Shown: positions 1 to 7,444 of the stretch, one piece after another
Numbering within the stretch: the first letter of the stretch is position 1
Layout of the letters: every line of letters starts with the position of its first letter
Assembly: GCA_964606085.1 (NCBI GenBank)
Contig: CAZSFD010000018.1
Span: 1-64,000, forward strand
Source: CAIQJJ01 sp964606085
GTDB lineage: Bacteria > Chloroflexota > Anaerolineae > Anaerolineales > UBA4823
DNA length: 64,000 nt
Reading direction: 5' to 3'
The notes under the pieces: generated by a model
Told to the model about the DNA's origin: nothing
Seen by the model: only the letters and a program-made list of their open reading frames with translations
Database searches by the model: none
Program-made: the position numbers and the translations under genes

Positions 1-70
1 CTTCACGGTAATTTTTCGTAAAGGTAGTATACAACGAGAGACCTAAATTTGCCAGTAGGGGGGAATGAAA

Positions 71-103
71 AGACAAACCCGCAGCAAGTGTGCGGGTTTG
101 TCT
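71..103 (-). terminator. Rho-independent terminator
   Basis: A perfect 13-bp stem (71-83 with 91-103) with a 7-nt loop sits at the stop codon of the small minus-strand membrane-protein gene. The 3' flank on the minus strand is only weakly T-rich. Confidence 0.7.
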
Positions 104-353
104 AGTGGTTTACTTTCTGGCTCAACCAGAGAAACCAATGTGGAGGGTCTGGTGAGACGTTTTCGCGCCGTTTGCCAGGCCGCAGGGCGATGACCCAAAA
201 CGGGCCAAACAACGGCAGGCAAAGGATGATAGCGCCATAAAAGACCATTTGCCACGCCTTCAGTTGGCGTCGGCTGAGGTAGCTGAAGCCAAAGGCTGCC
301 ATGCCAACCAGGCATAAAATCAGCAAGGAGCGGATTACCGTGGCATCTATCAT
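102..353 (-). CDS. small two-helix membrane protein, PLDc_N-like
   Basis: An 83-residue protein with two hydrophobic segments (about residues 6-24 and 34-57) separated by a short basic loop, then a polar tail. The second helix ends in a Pro-Phe-Trp-Val pattern that recalls the PLDc_N two-helix domain (cardiolipin-synthase N-terminus). That likeness is by eye only. It is the last gene of a minus-strand run and ends in a strong hairpin. No enzymatic motif is visible and the function is unknown. Confidence 0.55.
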   Translation of the reverse strand: MIDATVIRSLLILCLVGMAAFGFSYLSRRQLKAWQMVFYGAIILCLPLFGPFWVIALRPGKRRENVSPDPPHWFLWLSQKVNH

Positions 354-432
354 AGCTATTCCATTTTACCCGCGCTTTTCTTGGAACGCAAGTTCTAATT
401 TGGGTCGGGATTTTGCGGCGCTCCGCCAACAG

Positions 433-717
433 CTACCCCCGTGTGGCTGACTCCGCGAGGACGTTGCGCGCCAGTCGGTTGAGCAGGCTCATGTAATCGT
501 CCATCGCCTCGTAGCGGTTTAGCTCTTCGTCTTCTTCTTTCGACAGCCCCTCGTCGCGTTGTTTTTCGAGCAGGTGTTCGATGCGCTTCTGCACCTTGTT
601 GGAGGCCTGGAAAAACGGTGTGCCTTCGTGGGTTTCGATACGCACCGCGTTTTCACGCGGCAAGCCCTTGGGCAGTTTTAGCTTGCGGGGCATGGGTTGG
701 ATGTAAACAGCACTCAT
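433..717 (-). CDS. conserved hypothetical, possible antitoxin-like protein
   Basis: A 94-residue, highly charged soluble protein without cysteines. It opens with a basic, proline-containing segment (residues 8-24), followed by a predicted helical acidic stretch with repeated Glu (about residues 45-75) and an Asp-Asp-Tyr-hydrophobic helix. Small proteins of this composition with a Leu-Pro-x-x-Leu-Pro start are often antitoxins or DNA-binding partners, but no toxin gene is adjacent, so this is a guess. The start is supported by an AAGGAG about nine bases before ATG. It lies 24 bp downstream of amrS on the same strand, so cotranscription is likely. Confidence 0.55.
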   Translation of the reverse strand: MSAVYIQPMPRKLKLPKGLPRENAVRIETHEGTPFFQASNKVQKRIEHLLEKQRDEGLSKEEDEELNRYEAMDDYMSLLNRLARNVLAESATRG

Positions 718-741
718 CTGACGTACTCCTTGAATGTACGC

Positions 742-1860
742 TCATCTTACCACAAGTCGCGGCCGCCCCCAACCGTCAGTTTTGACGGTGCGCGGGTCAT
801 CAGTCCACACGCCGGGGATGGCTGTGCCGCACTTCGGGCAAGTTCCGTGAGCCGTCAGGTGATAAGCGCCCACCACGTAGCCCGCACGTTCGATCACCAC
901 CGCCTGGCACTTGGGGCAGCGCGTGTCTTCGTAGTTTTTCACCCGCCCCGGCAGGTTGCCGGCATACACGTAGCGCAGCCCGGCCTCCTCGCCAATCTCG
1001 GCGGCCTGCAGCAGGGTGCGCGGCGAGGTGGGCGGCGGGTCGGTCATTTTGTAATCGGGGTGGAAGGCGGTGACGTGCCAGGGGATGTCGGGGGAAACGG
1101 AGGCGATGTAACGGGCGGCTTCCATCAGTTCGCCGGGACTGTCGTTGAAGCCGGGAATGACCAGTGTGACCACCTCCACCCACAGGCCCAAATCGTGCGC
1201 CTGGCGGATCGAATCCAACACGGTTTGCAGCACGCCGCCGCACGCGCGGTAGTGCTTATCTTGCATCGTCTTGAGATCGATCTTGTAGGCCGTCAGATAG
1301 GGGCGCAGATAATCCAACACCTCGGGCGTGGCGTTGCCGTTGGATACGTACGCACAGCCCAGCCCGGCCTGCTTCGCCAGCTTGAAGATTGCCACCGCCC
1401 ACTCGGAGGTGATCAGCGGTTCGTTGTACGACGAGGCAATCAGGCGGCAACCATTGCGCTGCGCCACCGCCACCACCTGTTCGGGCGAAATCTGGCGGAT
1501 GTAGTTGGCGGAAATATCGGAGGCGGGGTTGCGTAAGGTTTGCGAGGAGACCCAATTTTGGCAGAAATCGCAATGATAATCACAGCCAAGCATTCCAAAA
1601 GTCAGCACCTCGTTGCCGGGCAGCAGGTGGTTGAAGGGCTTTTTTTCGATAGGATCAGCTTGCAGCCCGGCCACGTAGCCCCACGGCACGCGCAACTCGC
1701 CGCCCTGGTTGAAGCGCACCTTGCAGATGCCGCGCCGCCCGGCGCGGATCAGGCAGCGATGCCCGCAGGCGAAGCAGCGCACGGCATCATCGGGCAGGCG
1801 TTCGTACAATTCCCCCGTTCGCGTCATCCCATCTAAAAAATCAGCTACGGTTGACATCAT
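742..1860 (-). CDS. amrS: AmmeMemoRadiSam system radical SAM enzyme
   Basis: A 372-residue radical SAM protein of the AmrS family. An N-terminal Cys-rich segment (CFACGHRC, about residues 29-36) precedes the SAM-cluster motif CDYHCDFC (CxxxCxxC spacing, about residues 93-100). A Gly-Asn-Gly SAM-binding region follows near residue 173. The C-terminus carries a zinc-ribbon-like pair of CPKC motifs. The domain order and length match AmrS proteins, whose reaction is still not well defined. The usual partners (an AMMECR1 protein and a Memo-like dioxygenase) are not visible in this window. Two in-frame ATGs lie at the start; the first is used here. Confidence 0.9.
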   Translation of the reverse strand: MMSTVADFLDGMTRTGELYERLPDDAVRCFACGHRCLIRAGRRGICKVRFNQGGELRVPWGYVAGLQADPIEKKPFNHLLPGNEVLTFGMLGCDYHCDFCQNWVSSQTLRNPASDISANYIRQISPEQVVAVAQRNGCRLIASSYNEPLITSEWAVAIFKLAKQAGLGCAYVSNGNATPEVLDYLRPYLTAYKIDLKTMQDKHYRACGGVLQTVLDSIRQAHDLGLWVEVVTLVIPGFNDSPGELMEAARYIASVSPDIPWHVTAFHPDYKMTDPPPTSPRTLLQAAEIGEEAGLRYVYAGNLPGRVKNYEDTRCPKCQAVVIERAGYVVGAYHLTAHGTCPKCGTAIPGVWTDDPRTVKTDGWGRPRLVVR

Positions 1861-1878
1861 GGCTACTCACAATTTTCT

Positions 1879-1937
1879 AACGCAAAGGCGCAAAGGCGCA
1901 AAGTTAAGTTTTCTTCGCGTCTTTGCGCCTTTGCGTT
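1879..1937. repeat. intergenic quasi-palindrome, CGCAAAGG words
   Basis: The left arm has three tandem copies of a GCAAAGGC-like word. Its first 17 bases (1879-1895) are the exact reverse complement of 1921-1937. The element fills the gap between two co-oriented minus-strand genes and could form a hairpin in the readthrough RNA. It belongs to the set discussed in the findings. Confidence 0.8.
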
Positions 1938-1952
1938 CAGCGTGCATGGCAT

Positions 1953-2699
1953 TTAGCGTCGCCGCTTGCGGTTATCTTTCTTGCCGATGCCAAAAATCCA
2001 CTTGACCACATCTTCCACGGTGATGAACGAACCGATCACCGTTCCCGCCAGCCCCATCAGGCGCGCCGGCTGCCCGCCGATGCCAAACAGGTTGACCACG
2101 TCTACGCCGAGGGCCTGCGAATAGAGCATCTGGCGCGTGCTTTCGCCGCCGGCAAGGGGCGTGAAGATGAGCAACATCGTCACCACGCCGCGATACGTGC
2201 CAGCCAGGTCAGGCTTCAACGTCCAGGCAAACGTGACCTTTTGGCCGGGGACGACCGGCAGGACGATGGGCGCGGCCGGGTTGGCGTTGGCGCCGGGCAG
2301 GTCTATTTGCGCTTCGGCCTGGACGCTGTGCGTGTCGTAGACGTTGGGGATTTGCACGGTGGTTTCGCTGGTGGTGTGGTCGGCAAATTGGGCGGTGGCG
2401 GTCAGGCCGTTTTCGGCGGCTGCGAGGGTGAGCAGCACTACATCTGAATCGCCTTCGCGCATCTCTTTGGGGTACTCCAGCACCACGCTGCGCGCTTCGG
2501 TTACGCCAGCCGGCACACCGCTGGCCGAGGCAATGCCCTCGCGGCCTTCGCTGGCGTTGCTCCCTGCCGGCAATTGCATCTGACCAGGCACCAGGGGCGC
2601 ATGGGCCTGTTCGGTCGCCATCGGCATCAGTCCCCAGGCCAGCAACGACAGCGAAACAACCAAAATCAACAATCCGAGAAGTTTTTTGAGTGTGTTCAT
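1953..2699 (-). CDS. hypothetical secreted or membrane-anchored protein
   Basis: A 248-residue protein starting with a classic signal peptide (basic MNTLKK, then a Leu/Val-rich core to about residue 24). The middle, about residues 65-190, looks like an extracellular beta-sandwich: alternating hydrophobics, Thr/Ser-rich strands and a Gly-Thr-Tyr-Arg-Gly-Val-Val strand typical of surface-exposed Ig-like folds. A possible membrane-associated segment and a strongly basic tail (KKDNRKRRR) close the protein, suggesting cell-surface retention. No family is recognised. The start at 2699 is preferred over an in-frame ATG 15 bases upstream because a TATAAT box lies six bases before it. Confidence 0.6.
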   Translation of the reverse strand: MNTLKKLLGLLILVVSLSLLAWGLMPMATEQAHAPLVPGQMQLPAGSNASEGREGIASASGVPAGVTEARSVVLEYPKEMREGDSDVVLLTLAAAENGLTATAQFADHTTSETTVQIPNVYDTHSVQAEAQIDLPGANANPAAPIVLPVVPGQKVTFAWTLKPDLAGTYRGVVTMLLIFTPLAGGESTRQMLYSQALGVDVVNLFGIGGQPARLMGLAGTVIGSFITVEDVVKWIFGIGKKDNRKRRR

Positions 2700-2705
2700 G
2701 GTTTC

Positions 2706-2711
2706 ATTATA
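2706..2711 (-). promoter_or_regulatory. -10 box giving a leaderless start
   Basis: A perfect TATAAT on the minus strand is separated by exactly six bases (GAAACC) from the ATG at 2699. With normal -10 to +1 spacing, transcription would begin at the A of the start codon. No Shine-Dalgarno sequence is present. The -35 region is not convincing. Confidence 0.5.
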
Positions 2712-2809
2712 CACAAATCGAGGCGTGATGCGTGATGCGTGTTCCGCCTCCGGCAGGTATAATCCCCTTATCCCCTTGCCCCTGCTACCTGCTACCTGCC
2801 CCCCTTCCC

Positions 2810-4107
2810 ATGTCCCTCGACCTCGACACCTTCATCCGCCTCAAAACCTACCTCGGCAACGCCCTGGCCCAGGAATTTCAAGTGTGTCCGCCCAGCGGCA
2901 ACCCGCAGCAGGCCGCTTTCCAGGTGCTGGACGCGCTGTGCGCCCGCCACAAAATCAACCTGGAGGAGCATTTACGCCAACAGCTTTTTCAGCAGATTGT
3001 GGCTGAGCAGTTTGGCTATGGCCCGCTGGAAGAATTCCTGGCCGATGAGAGCATCAATGAGATCATGGTCAATGGGGCGGGCAACATCTTCATTGAACGC
3101 GGCGGGGCGCTGGTCGAAACCGACCGCCGCTTCGACGACGACCATCACGTGCTGCGCGTGATTGACCGGATGCTGCACCCCATTGGCCGCCGCGTGGATA
3201 GCGACCACCCCATGGTGGATGCCCGCCTGCCTGACGGCTCACGTGTCAACGTCATCATTCCCCCGGCGGCGGTGGATGGCCCGTGCATCACCATTCGTAA
3301 GTTTTTGCAAAACCGCATGGAAGTGGCCGACGTAATCCGCACCGGCACGCTGACCGAACACATGGCCGAGTTTCTGCAGGCATGTGTGGTGGCGCGGCTC
3401 AACATCCTCATCTCTGGCCCCACCAGTTCAGGCAAGACCACCCTGCTCAACATCCTCAGCGGCTTCATCCCCGGCAGCCAGCGCATCGTCACCATCGAAG
3501 ATGCCGTGGAATTGCAGCTCAAACAGCGCCACGTCATCCGCCTGGAGACGCAAGCCGCCAACACCGACGGCGTGGGGGCCGTGAGTACACGCGACCTCGT
3601 CCGCAATGCCCTGCGTATGAGGCCCGACCGCATCATCGTCGGCGAGGTGCGCTCCGGCTAGACGCTCGACATGATCCAGGCCATGAACACCGGCCACCAC
3701 GGCTCGATCACCACCGTCCACGCCAACAGCCCGCGCGACGCCCTGGCCCGCCTGGAGACCACGGCCATGATGGCCGGCCTTGAACTGCCCCTGCTCGCCA
3801 TCCGCCGCCAGATTGCCTCGGCGATCAATCTGGTCATCCACATCTCCCGCCTCACCGATGGCAGCCGCAAGATCACCCACATCACCGAAATTTCGGGCAT
3901 GGAAGTGGATGTCGTCACCATGTCTGACCTGTTCAAATTCGAGCAGACCGGCATCGGGGCTGATGGCAAAATTCAGGGCAATTATGAAGCCCACCGGCCT
4001 GCGCCCGATGTTTACGCCGCGCCTCGAAGTGGTGGGCTACAAACTGCGCCCGGAGATTTTCGGCATCGGCGGCAGGCACCCCCCATCAACGCATTCTTCA
4101 ATCAAAC
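2810..4107 (+). pseudogene. CpaF/TadA-like type II/IV secretion ATPase, decayed
   Basis: The first 284 codons encode the N-terminal and Walker A parts of a CpaF/TadA ATPase: an all-helical N-terminus, the segment GYGPLEEFLADESINEIMVN, and Walker A GPTSSGKTT near residue 204. The Walker B/Asp box region LRMRPDRIIVGEVRSG then ends in an in-frame TAG at 3659-3661. The same frame continues at once with the conserved LDMIQAMNTGHHGSITTVHAN-type stretch, so the stop interrupts a real gene. A second lesion, one extra C in the CCC at 3990-3992, moves the C-terminal TGLRPMF motif into another frame. No stop occurs in any frame before the terminator at 4108. No tadB, tadC or pilin genes adjoin it. Nonsense suppression is possible but would not repair the frameshift. 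Confidence 0.8.
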
Positions 4108-4140
4108 AAAAAAGCCGAGTTTCACCAACTCGGCTTTTTT
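4108..4140 (+). terminator. bidirectional Rho-independent terminator
   Basis: A perfect 14-bp stem (4108-4121 with 4127-4140) with a 5-nt loop, flanked by A6 on the left and T6 on the right. It serves the decayed CpaF-like gene and, on the other strand, arsC. Confidence 0.9.
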
Positions 4141-4157
4141 GTTGCACGCCAGTGACA

Positions 4158-4207
4158 TCGGCGGAAAACGCTGGTTGAGCTTGTCGAAACCGCTGTTTTC
4201 TGCCAGG
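4158..4207. repeat. imperfect hairpin around a REP-like core
   Basis: The stem GGCGGAAAACGCTGGTT pairs imperfectly with AAACCGCTGTTTTCTGCC around the core GAGCTTGTCGAAACC. It lies between the terminator and the 3' end of arsC. Similar GGTTGAGCTTGTCGAAACC words recur in many environmental genomes as repetitive palindromes, but only this copy was noticed here. Confidence 0.5.
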
Positions 4208-4225
4208 CTTTTCGCAATCCTGTTA

Positions 4226-4651
4226 TCAGGCCGAAGGTTGTTCAGCCAGCCAATCTTTGATCTTTTGCTCAATCTGGCCGCGCACTTCGCGGAATTTTGC
4301 CAGTTTGGCTTCATCGCCGCCTTCAAACGTCGCCGGGTCTTCAAATGACCAATGCAGACGTTGGTTCACACCCGGCCAGGTGGTGGGGCAGTTCTGCTCG
4401 GCGTGGTCACAAACGGTGATCAGGTAGTGGAAGTGAACCTTCCCCAGGTATTCGCGAACACCTTTGGAAGTGTGCTTGCTCATATCCACACCTAACTCCT
4501 CCATGACCTTTACGGTGAAAGGATTGAGGCCCTTGGGTTCGAGGCCGGCGCTGTGCGCTTCAAATTGGTCGCCGCCGTATTTTCGCAAGAAGGCTTCGGC
4601 CATCTGGCTGCGGGCTGAGTTACCGGTGCAAAGAAATAAGACACGTTTCAT
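4226..4651 (-). CDS. arsC: arsenate reductase, thioredoxin-coupled (LMW-PTPase fold)
   Basis: A 141-residue cytoplasmic enzyme that reduces arsenate to arsenite. The P-loop CTGNSAR (Cys8 to Arg14, CX5R) forms the catalytic site. Cys81 and Cys88 in VCDHAEQNC are the two redox cysteines that shuttle the disulfide to thioredoxin, as in the staphylococcal pI258-type family. It is divergent from arsR across an 80-base region with a 50-bp palindrome, so both genes should respond to the same repressor. A second arsC lies in the plus-strand ars operon. Unlike that copy, position 12 is Ala rather than Cys. Confidence 0.93.
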   Translation of the reverse strand: MKRVLFLCTGNSARSQMAEAFLRKYGGDQFEAHSAGLEPKGLNPFTVKVMEELGVDMSKHTSKGVREYLGKVHFHYLITVCDHAEQNCPTTWPGVNQRLHWSFEDPATFEGGDEAKLAKFREVRGQIEQKIKDWLAEQPSA

Positions 4652-4731
4652 GGCTGTTCTCCTAAATTTTTGGGGGATTGTACCCGGCTGATCAAAATTC
4701 GATTGTTACGGTTTGGTTAACCACATCGGCT

Positions 4732-4781
4732 ATATTCAAAATCCTGAATGTATTATATAATACATTCAGGATTTTGAATAT
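4732..4781. promoter_or_regulatory. perfect 50-bp palindromic operator between arsC and arsR
   Basis: Every base from 4732 to 4756 pairs with 4757 to 4781. The core word ATCCTGAATGTATTA appears on both strands, and the palindrome runs into the arsR start codon. A TATAAT on each strand sits at its centre (4756-4761 on plus, 4752-4757 on minus). A repressor dimer bound here would block both divergent promoters. AT-rich dyads are typical for ArsR-family operators, but a perfect one of this length is unusual. Confidence 0.85.
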
Positions 4782-5166
4782 GAAAACCCTGGAAGCTGCC
4801 GAACAAATTTCATCCATTCTGCAAACCATTGCTCCACCGCCGCGCCTGGCAATTTTACTGGCGATTGGCGATGGCGAAGCGTGCGTATGCCACCTGGAGG
4901 CCGTGCTGGAGAAGCGCCAGGCGTACATCTCGCAACATCTGATGGCCCTGCGCCAGGCCGAGATATTGCTCGACCGCCGCGACGGGCGTTTCATCTACTA
5001 CCGTCTGGCCAACCCGGCCCTGCTCAACTTGATTCACGAGGCCGGGCGTTTGGCCGGCGTGGAAATTGTCATACCCGTTTCGGTGGCCGTGTGCGAATGC
5101 CCGCACTGCGCCGAAAAAAAGCCGGGCTATGTGGCGTTGGCGGACATTCAGGCTTCCGAAGTTTAA
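4780..5166 (+). CDS. arsR: ArsR-family transcriptional repressor
   Basis: A 128-residue winged-helix repressor of the arsenic operon. The metalloid-sensing motif CVCHLE (about residues 32-37) lies in the DNA-contact helix region, matching the ELCVCDL signature of As(III)-responsive ArsR proteins. The recognition helix QAYISQHLMALRQAEIL follows, then the wing DGRFIYYRL. An extra C-terminal CECPHC could bind another metal or more arsenite. The ATG overlaps the end of the palindromic operator, leaving room for only a very short 5' leader and no Shine-Dalgarno sequence. The permease starts 27 bp after it. Confidence 0.92.
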   Translation: MKTLEAAEQISSILQTIAPPPRLAILLAIGDGEACVCHLEAVLEKRQAYISQHLMALRQAEILLDRRDGRFIYYRLANPALLNLIHEAGRLAGVEIVIPVSVAVCECPHCAEKKPGYVALADIQASEV

Positions 5167-5193
5167 ACTTAGCTTTTCTCGAAGGAAAGTTTC

Positions 5194-6666
5194 ATGGATA
5201 TTGCTGCTTTCTTGCTCCACCTTTTGCGCGGCGGCCTGGGCAACCTGGCTGCTTACCTCGCCGCCCATGTGCTACTGTGCCTCGTCCCGGCCTTCTACAT
5301 TGCCGGGGCAATGACGGCGCTGATCCCCAAAGAGAGTGTCACCCGCTTCCTGGGGCGCAACACCCCCAAGTTCATCTCCTACCCGGCGGCGGCGCTGGCG
5401 GGCAGCGTGCTGGCGGTGTGTTCCTGCACCATCGTGCCGCTGTTTGCCGGAATTTACAAGAAAGGCGCGGGGCTGGGGCCAGCGATCACCTTCTTATTTT
5501 TCGCCCCGGCGGCCAATATTCTGGCACTGGTCTACACCGGCGGCGTGATCGGCCCTGACCTGGCCTTTGCGCGCCTGGTTCTCTCCCTGGTTTTTGGCAT
5601 TGGCATCGGTCTGATCATGGCGTTGATCTTTAGCCGCTCGGATCAGGCTCATGATAAAGCCACGGATACGATGTTTGCCGGACAAAACCAAAAGGGCATG
5701 CGTCGCGCTGCGCTGGCTTTCCTGCTAATCCTGGTCGCGCTGCTGCTCTCTGGCACGCTCAAAGTTGGCCTGCTGACGGACGCCTATGCTGCCGTGACCC
5801 TGCCTATCCCTGGCGTGGATCGCTTTCAGGGGTTTCTCTATCAACTGGTTCCCTACGACCCCGCCAAAGGCGAGGAAGGCGTCACCGCCCAGGGCGCAAT
5901 TTTGATCGGGTTGTTGGCGTTGATTGGCCTATCGTCCTGGAAAGGCATGGAAAATATCCATGAGGGTTTCACCCGCTGGACGTGGACGGCGCTGGGGCTG
6001 GTCGGTTTGACGCTGCTGGTAGCCGCATTGGGGATGAAGCCGCACGTCGGCGGTCTGGAAATCCTGTTCACTGGCAAGTTCTTCGGTGTGCTGTTGGCGC
6101 TGGGCGGGCTGGGCTGGCTCTTGCGCAAACGGTTGCGCGAAGATGAACAGCGCGATTTCCTGTGGGAGTCGTGGCGCTTTGTCAAGCAAATCTTTCCGCT
6201 GCTGGTGGTGGGTGTCTTTACTGTCGGCGTGATCCGTGTACTCATCCGCCCGGAGTGGATCGAAGCCCTGGCGGGGCAGAACACGCTGTTGGGCAACCTG
6301 GCGGGCGTGATCTTCGGCGTGTTCATGTACTTCCCCACGCTGGTAGAGGTGCCGATTGCCAACATGTTCCTCAACCTGGGCATGCACCGCGGCCCGCTGC
6401 TGGCCTACCTGATGGCCGATCCGGAGCTTTCGCTGCAAAGTATTCTCATCACCGCCACCATCATCGGGCGGGTGAAAGCCTGGGTGTATGTCTTCTGGGT
6501 GGCGCTGTTCAGCACCCTGGCCGGGCTGATTTATGGGGCCTGGGTGGATGGTGTGAGTATCTGGCTGATCGGCCTGTATCTCGTCATTGCTCTGGCGCTG
6601 TTGGCGGCGGCTTTGTGGGCCGTCAACCGGCGACAGGAAAATAAATTGATCTCGATTGGAGGATAA
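5194..6666 (+). CDS. ArsP/DUF318-family permease
   Basis: A 490-residue polytopic inner-membrane protein with about ten to twelve hydrophobic segments, of the ArsP_1/COG0701 permease family. The conserved VCSCTIVPLFAGIYKKGAG motif (about residues 70-88) and the FAPAANI segment are visible, and a second half repeats a FPTLVEVPIAN-type motif. Family members export organoarsenicals or other metal(loid) species. Here it follows arsR and precedes a thiol-redox protein and arsC, so arsenic efflux is likely, though the substrate form is uncertain. A GAAGGA lies 8 bases before the start. Confidence 0.85.
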   Translation: MDIAAFLLHLLRGGLGNLAAYLAAHVLLCLVPAFYIAGAMTALIPKESVTRFLGRNTPKFISYPAAALAGSVLAVCSCTIVPLFAGIYKKGAGLGPAITFLFFAPAANILALVYTGGVIGPDLAFARLVLSLVFGIGIGLIMALIFSRSDQAHDKATDTMFAGQNQKGMRRAALAFLLILVALLLSGTLKVGLLTDAYAAVTLPIPGVDRFQGFLYQLVPYDPAKGEEGVTAQGAILIGLLALIGLSSWKGMENIHEGFTRWTWTALGLVGLTLLVAALGMKPHVGGLEILFTGKFFGVLLALGGLGWLLRKRLREDEQRDFLWESWRFVKQIFPLLVVGVFTVGVIRVLIRPEWIEALAGQNTLLGNLAGVIFGVFMYFPTLVEVPIANMFLNLGMHRGPLLAYLMADPELSLQSILITATIIGRVKAWVYVFWVALFSTLAGLIYGAWVDGVSIWLIGLYLVIALALLAAALWAVNRRQENKLISIGG

Positions 6667-6669
6667 ATC

Positions 6670-6915
6670 ATGTTAACTGTAAAAATTCTTGGTTCGGGCT
6701 GCCCCAACTGCAAAAAGGTGGAGGCGATTGCCAAACAAGCCGCTGAGACGATGGGGATCGAGGCCACTTTCGTCAAAGTGACCGATTACAACGACATCAC
6801 CGCCTACAACATTCTTTCGACCCCCGGGCTGGTGGTGAACGAAAAGGTGGTTTGCGCCGGGCGCATCCCATCGCCAGCCGAAGTGACCACCTGGCTGACC
6901 GATGCGTTGAATTAG
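6670..6915 (+). CDS. small thioredoxin/glutaredoxin-like protein
   Basis: An 81-residue thioredoxin-fold protein with active site GCPNCKK (Cys13, Cys16) and a conserved cis-Pro in STPGLVVN. It matches the small archaeal-type (MTH895/TM0996-like) redox proteins often encoded beside ArsP_1 permeases. It starts three bases after the permease stop and ends one base before arsC. A role in regenerating an arsenate reductase is a reasonable inference. Confidence 0.88.
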   Translation: MLTVKILGSGCPNCKKVEAIAKQAAETMGIEATFVKVTDYNDITAYNILSTPGLVVNEKVVCAGRIPSPAEVTTWLTDALN

Positions 6916-6916
6916 C

Positions 6917-7318
6917 ATGAAACGCAAAGTGCTTTTTCTCTGCACCGGTAACTCGTGCCGCTCGCAACTGGCCGAGGCCATCGTCAACGCCCACCTGGGT
7001 GCAACGTGGGAGGCCGTCAGCGCGGGGACGAAACCGGCCGGCTACGTTCACCCCAACGCCATCGCCGCCCTGACCGAGATCGGCATCCAGCACGAGGGCC
7101 GCTCGAAACTGGCCGACGAATTCCGCGGCGTGGATTTCGACGTGGTGATCACCGTCTGCGATTCAGCCGCCGAGGAATGCCCGCTGTGGCTTGGGAAAGG
7201 CAAACGTGTTCACCACAGCTTTCCCGATCCTGCCAAAACCGACGATATGGCCGATTTTCGCGCCGTGCGCGACGACATCGCTCGCGTCATTCCCCAAATT
7301 CTGGTGCAATATGCCTGA
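6917..7318 (+). CDS. arsC: arsenate reductase, second copy
   Basis: A 133-residue thioredoxin-coupled arsenate reductase. The P-loop CTGNSCR spans Cys9-Arg15, and Cys81 and Cys88 in VCDSAAEEC complete the redox relay. It has the extra P-loop Cys13 that the minus-strand copy lacks, so the two are diverged paralogues rather than a recent duplication. It is tightly packed after the thioredoxin-like gene, and 126 bp of hairpin-rich sequence separate it from acr3. Confidence 0.92.
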   Translation: MKRKVLFLCTGNSCRSQLAEAIVNAHLGATWEAVSAGTKPAGYVHPNAIAALTEIGIQHEGRSKLADEFRGVDFDVVITVCDSAAEECPLWLGKGKRVHHSFPDPAKTDDMADFRAVRDDIARVIPQILVQYA

Positions 7319-7323
7319 ATGCG

Positions 7324-7431
7324 CTCACGCAGCATCTGCTATGCGGTGCTGCGTGAGGAGGCCGCTCCGCGTCCAAAGCTAATGCGACGCGGAGCGTCGC
7401 GCAATGCTTGACACCGCGGAGCGGTGTCAAG
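7324..7431. repeat. three consecutive hairpins in the arsC-acr3 gap
   Basis: Three stems follow one another: 7324-7334 with 7347-7357 (11 bp, perfect), 7363-7372 with 7387-7396 (10 bp, perfect) and 7407-7417 with 7421-7431 (11 bp, perfect, 3-nt loop). The second and third share the word GCGGAGCG. The last ends at the AGAAGG ribosome-binding site of acr3, so it could tune acr3 translation or protect an mRNA end after processing. None has a T-tract, so simple termination is unlikely. Confidence 0.8.
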
Positions 7432-7444
7432 AGAAGGTGAACTT

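Noticed and set aside
697..1536. A 279-codon plus-strand open frame opposite amrS
   Set aside because: It is antisense to a well-supported radical SAM gene and its translation is low-complexity His/Gly/Val-rich without motifs. High GC content on the coding strand explains it.
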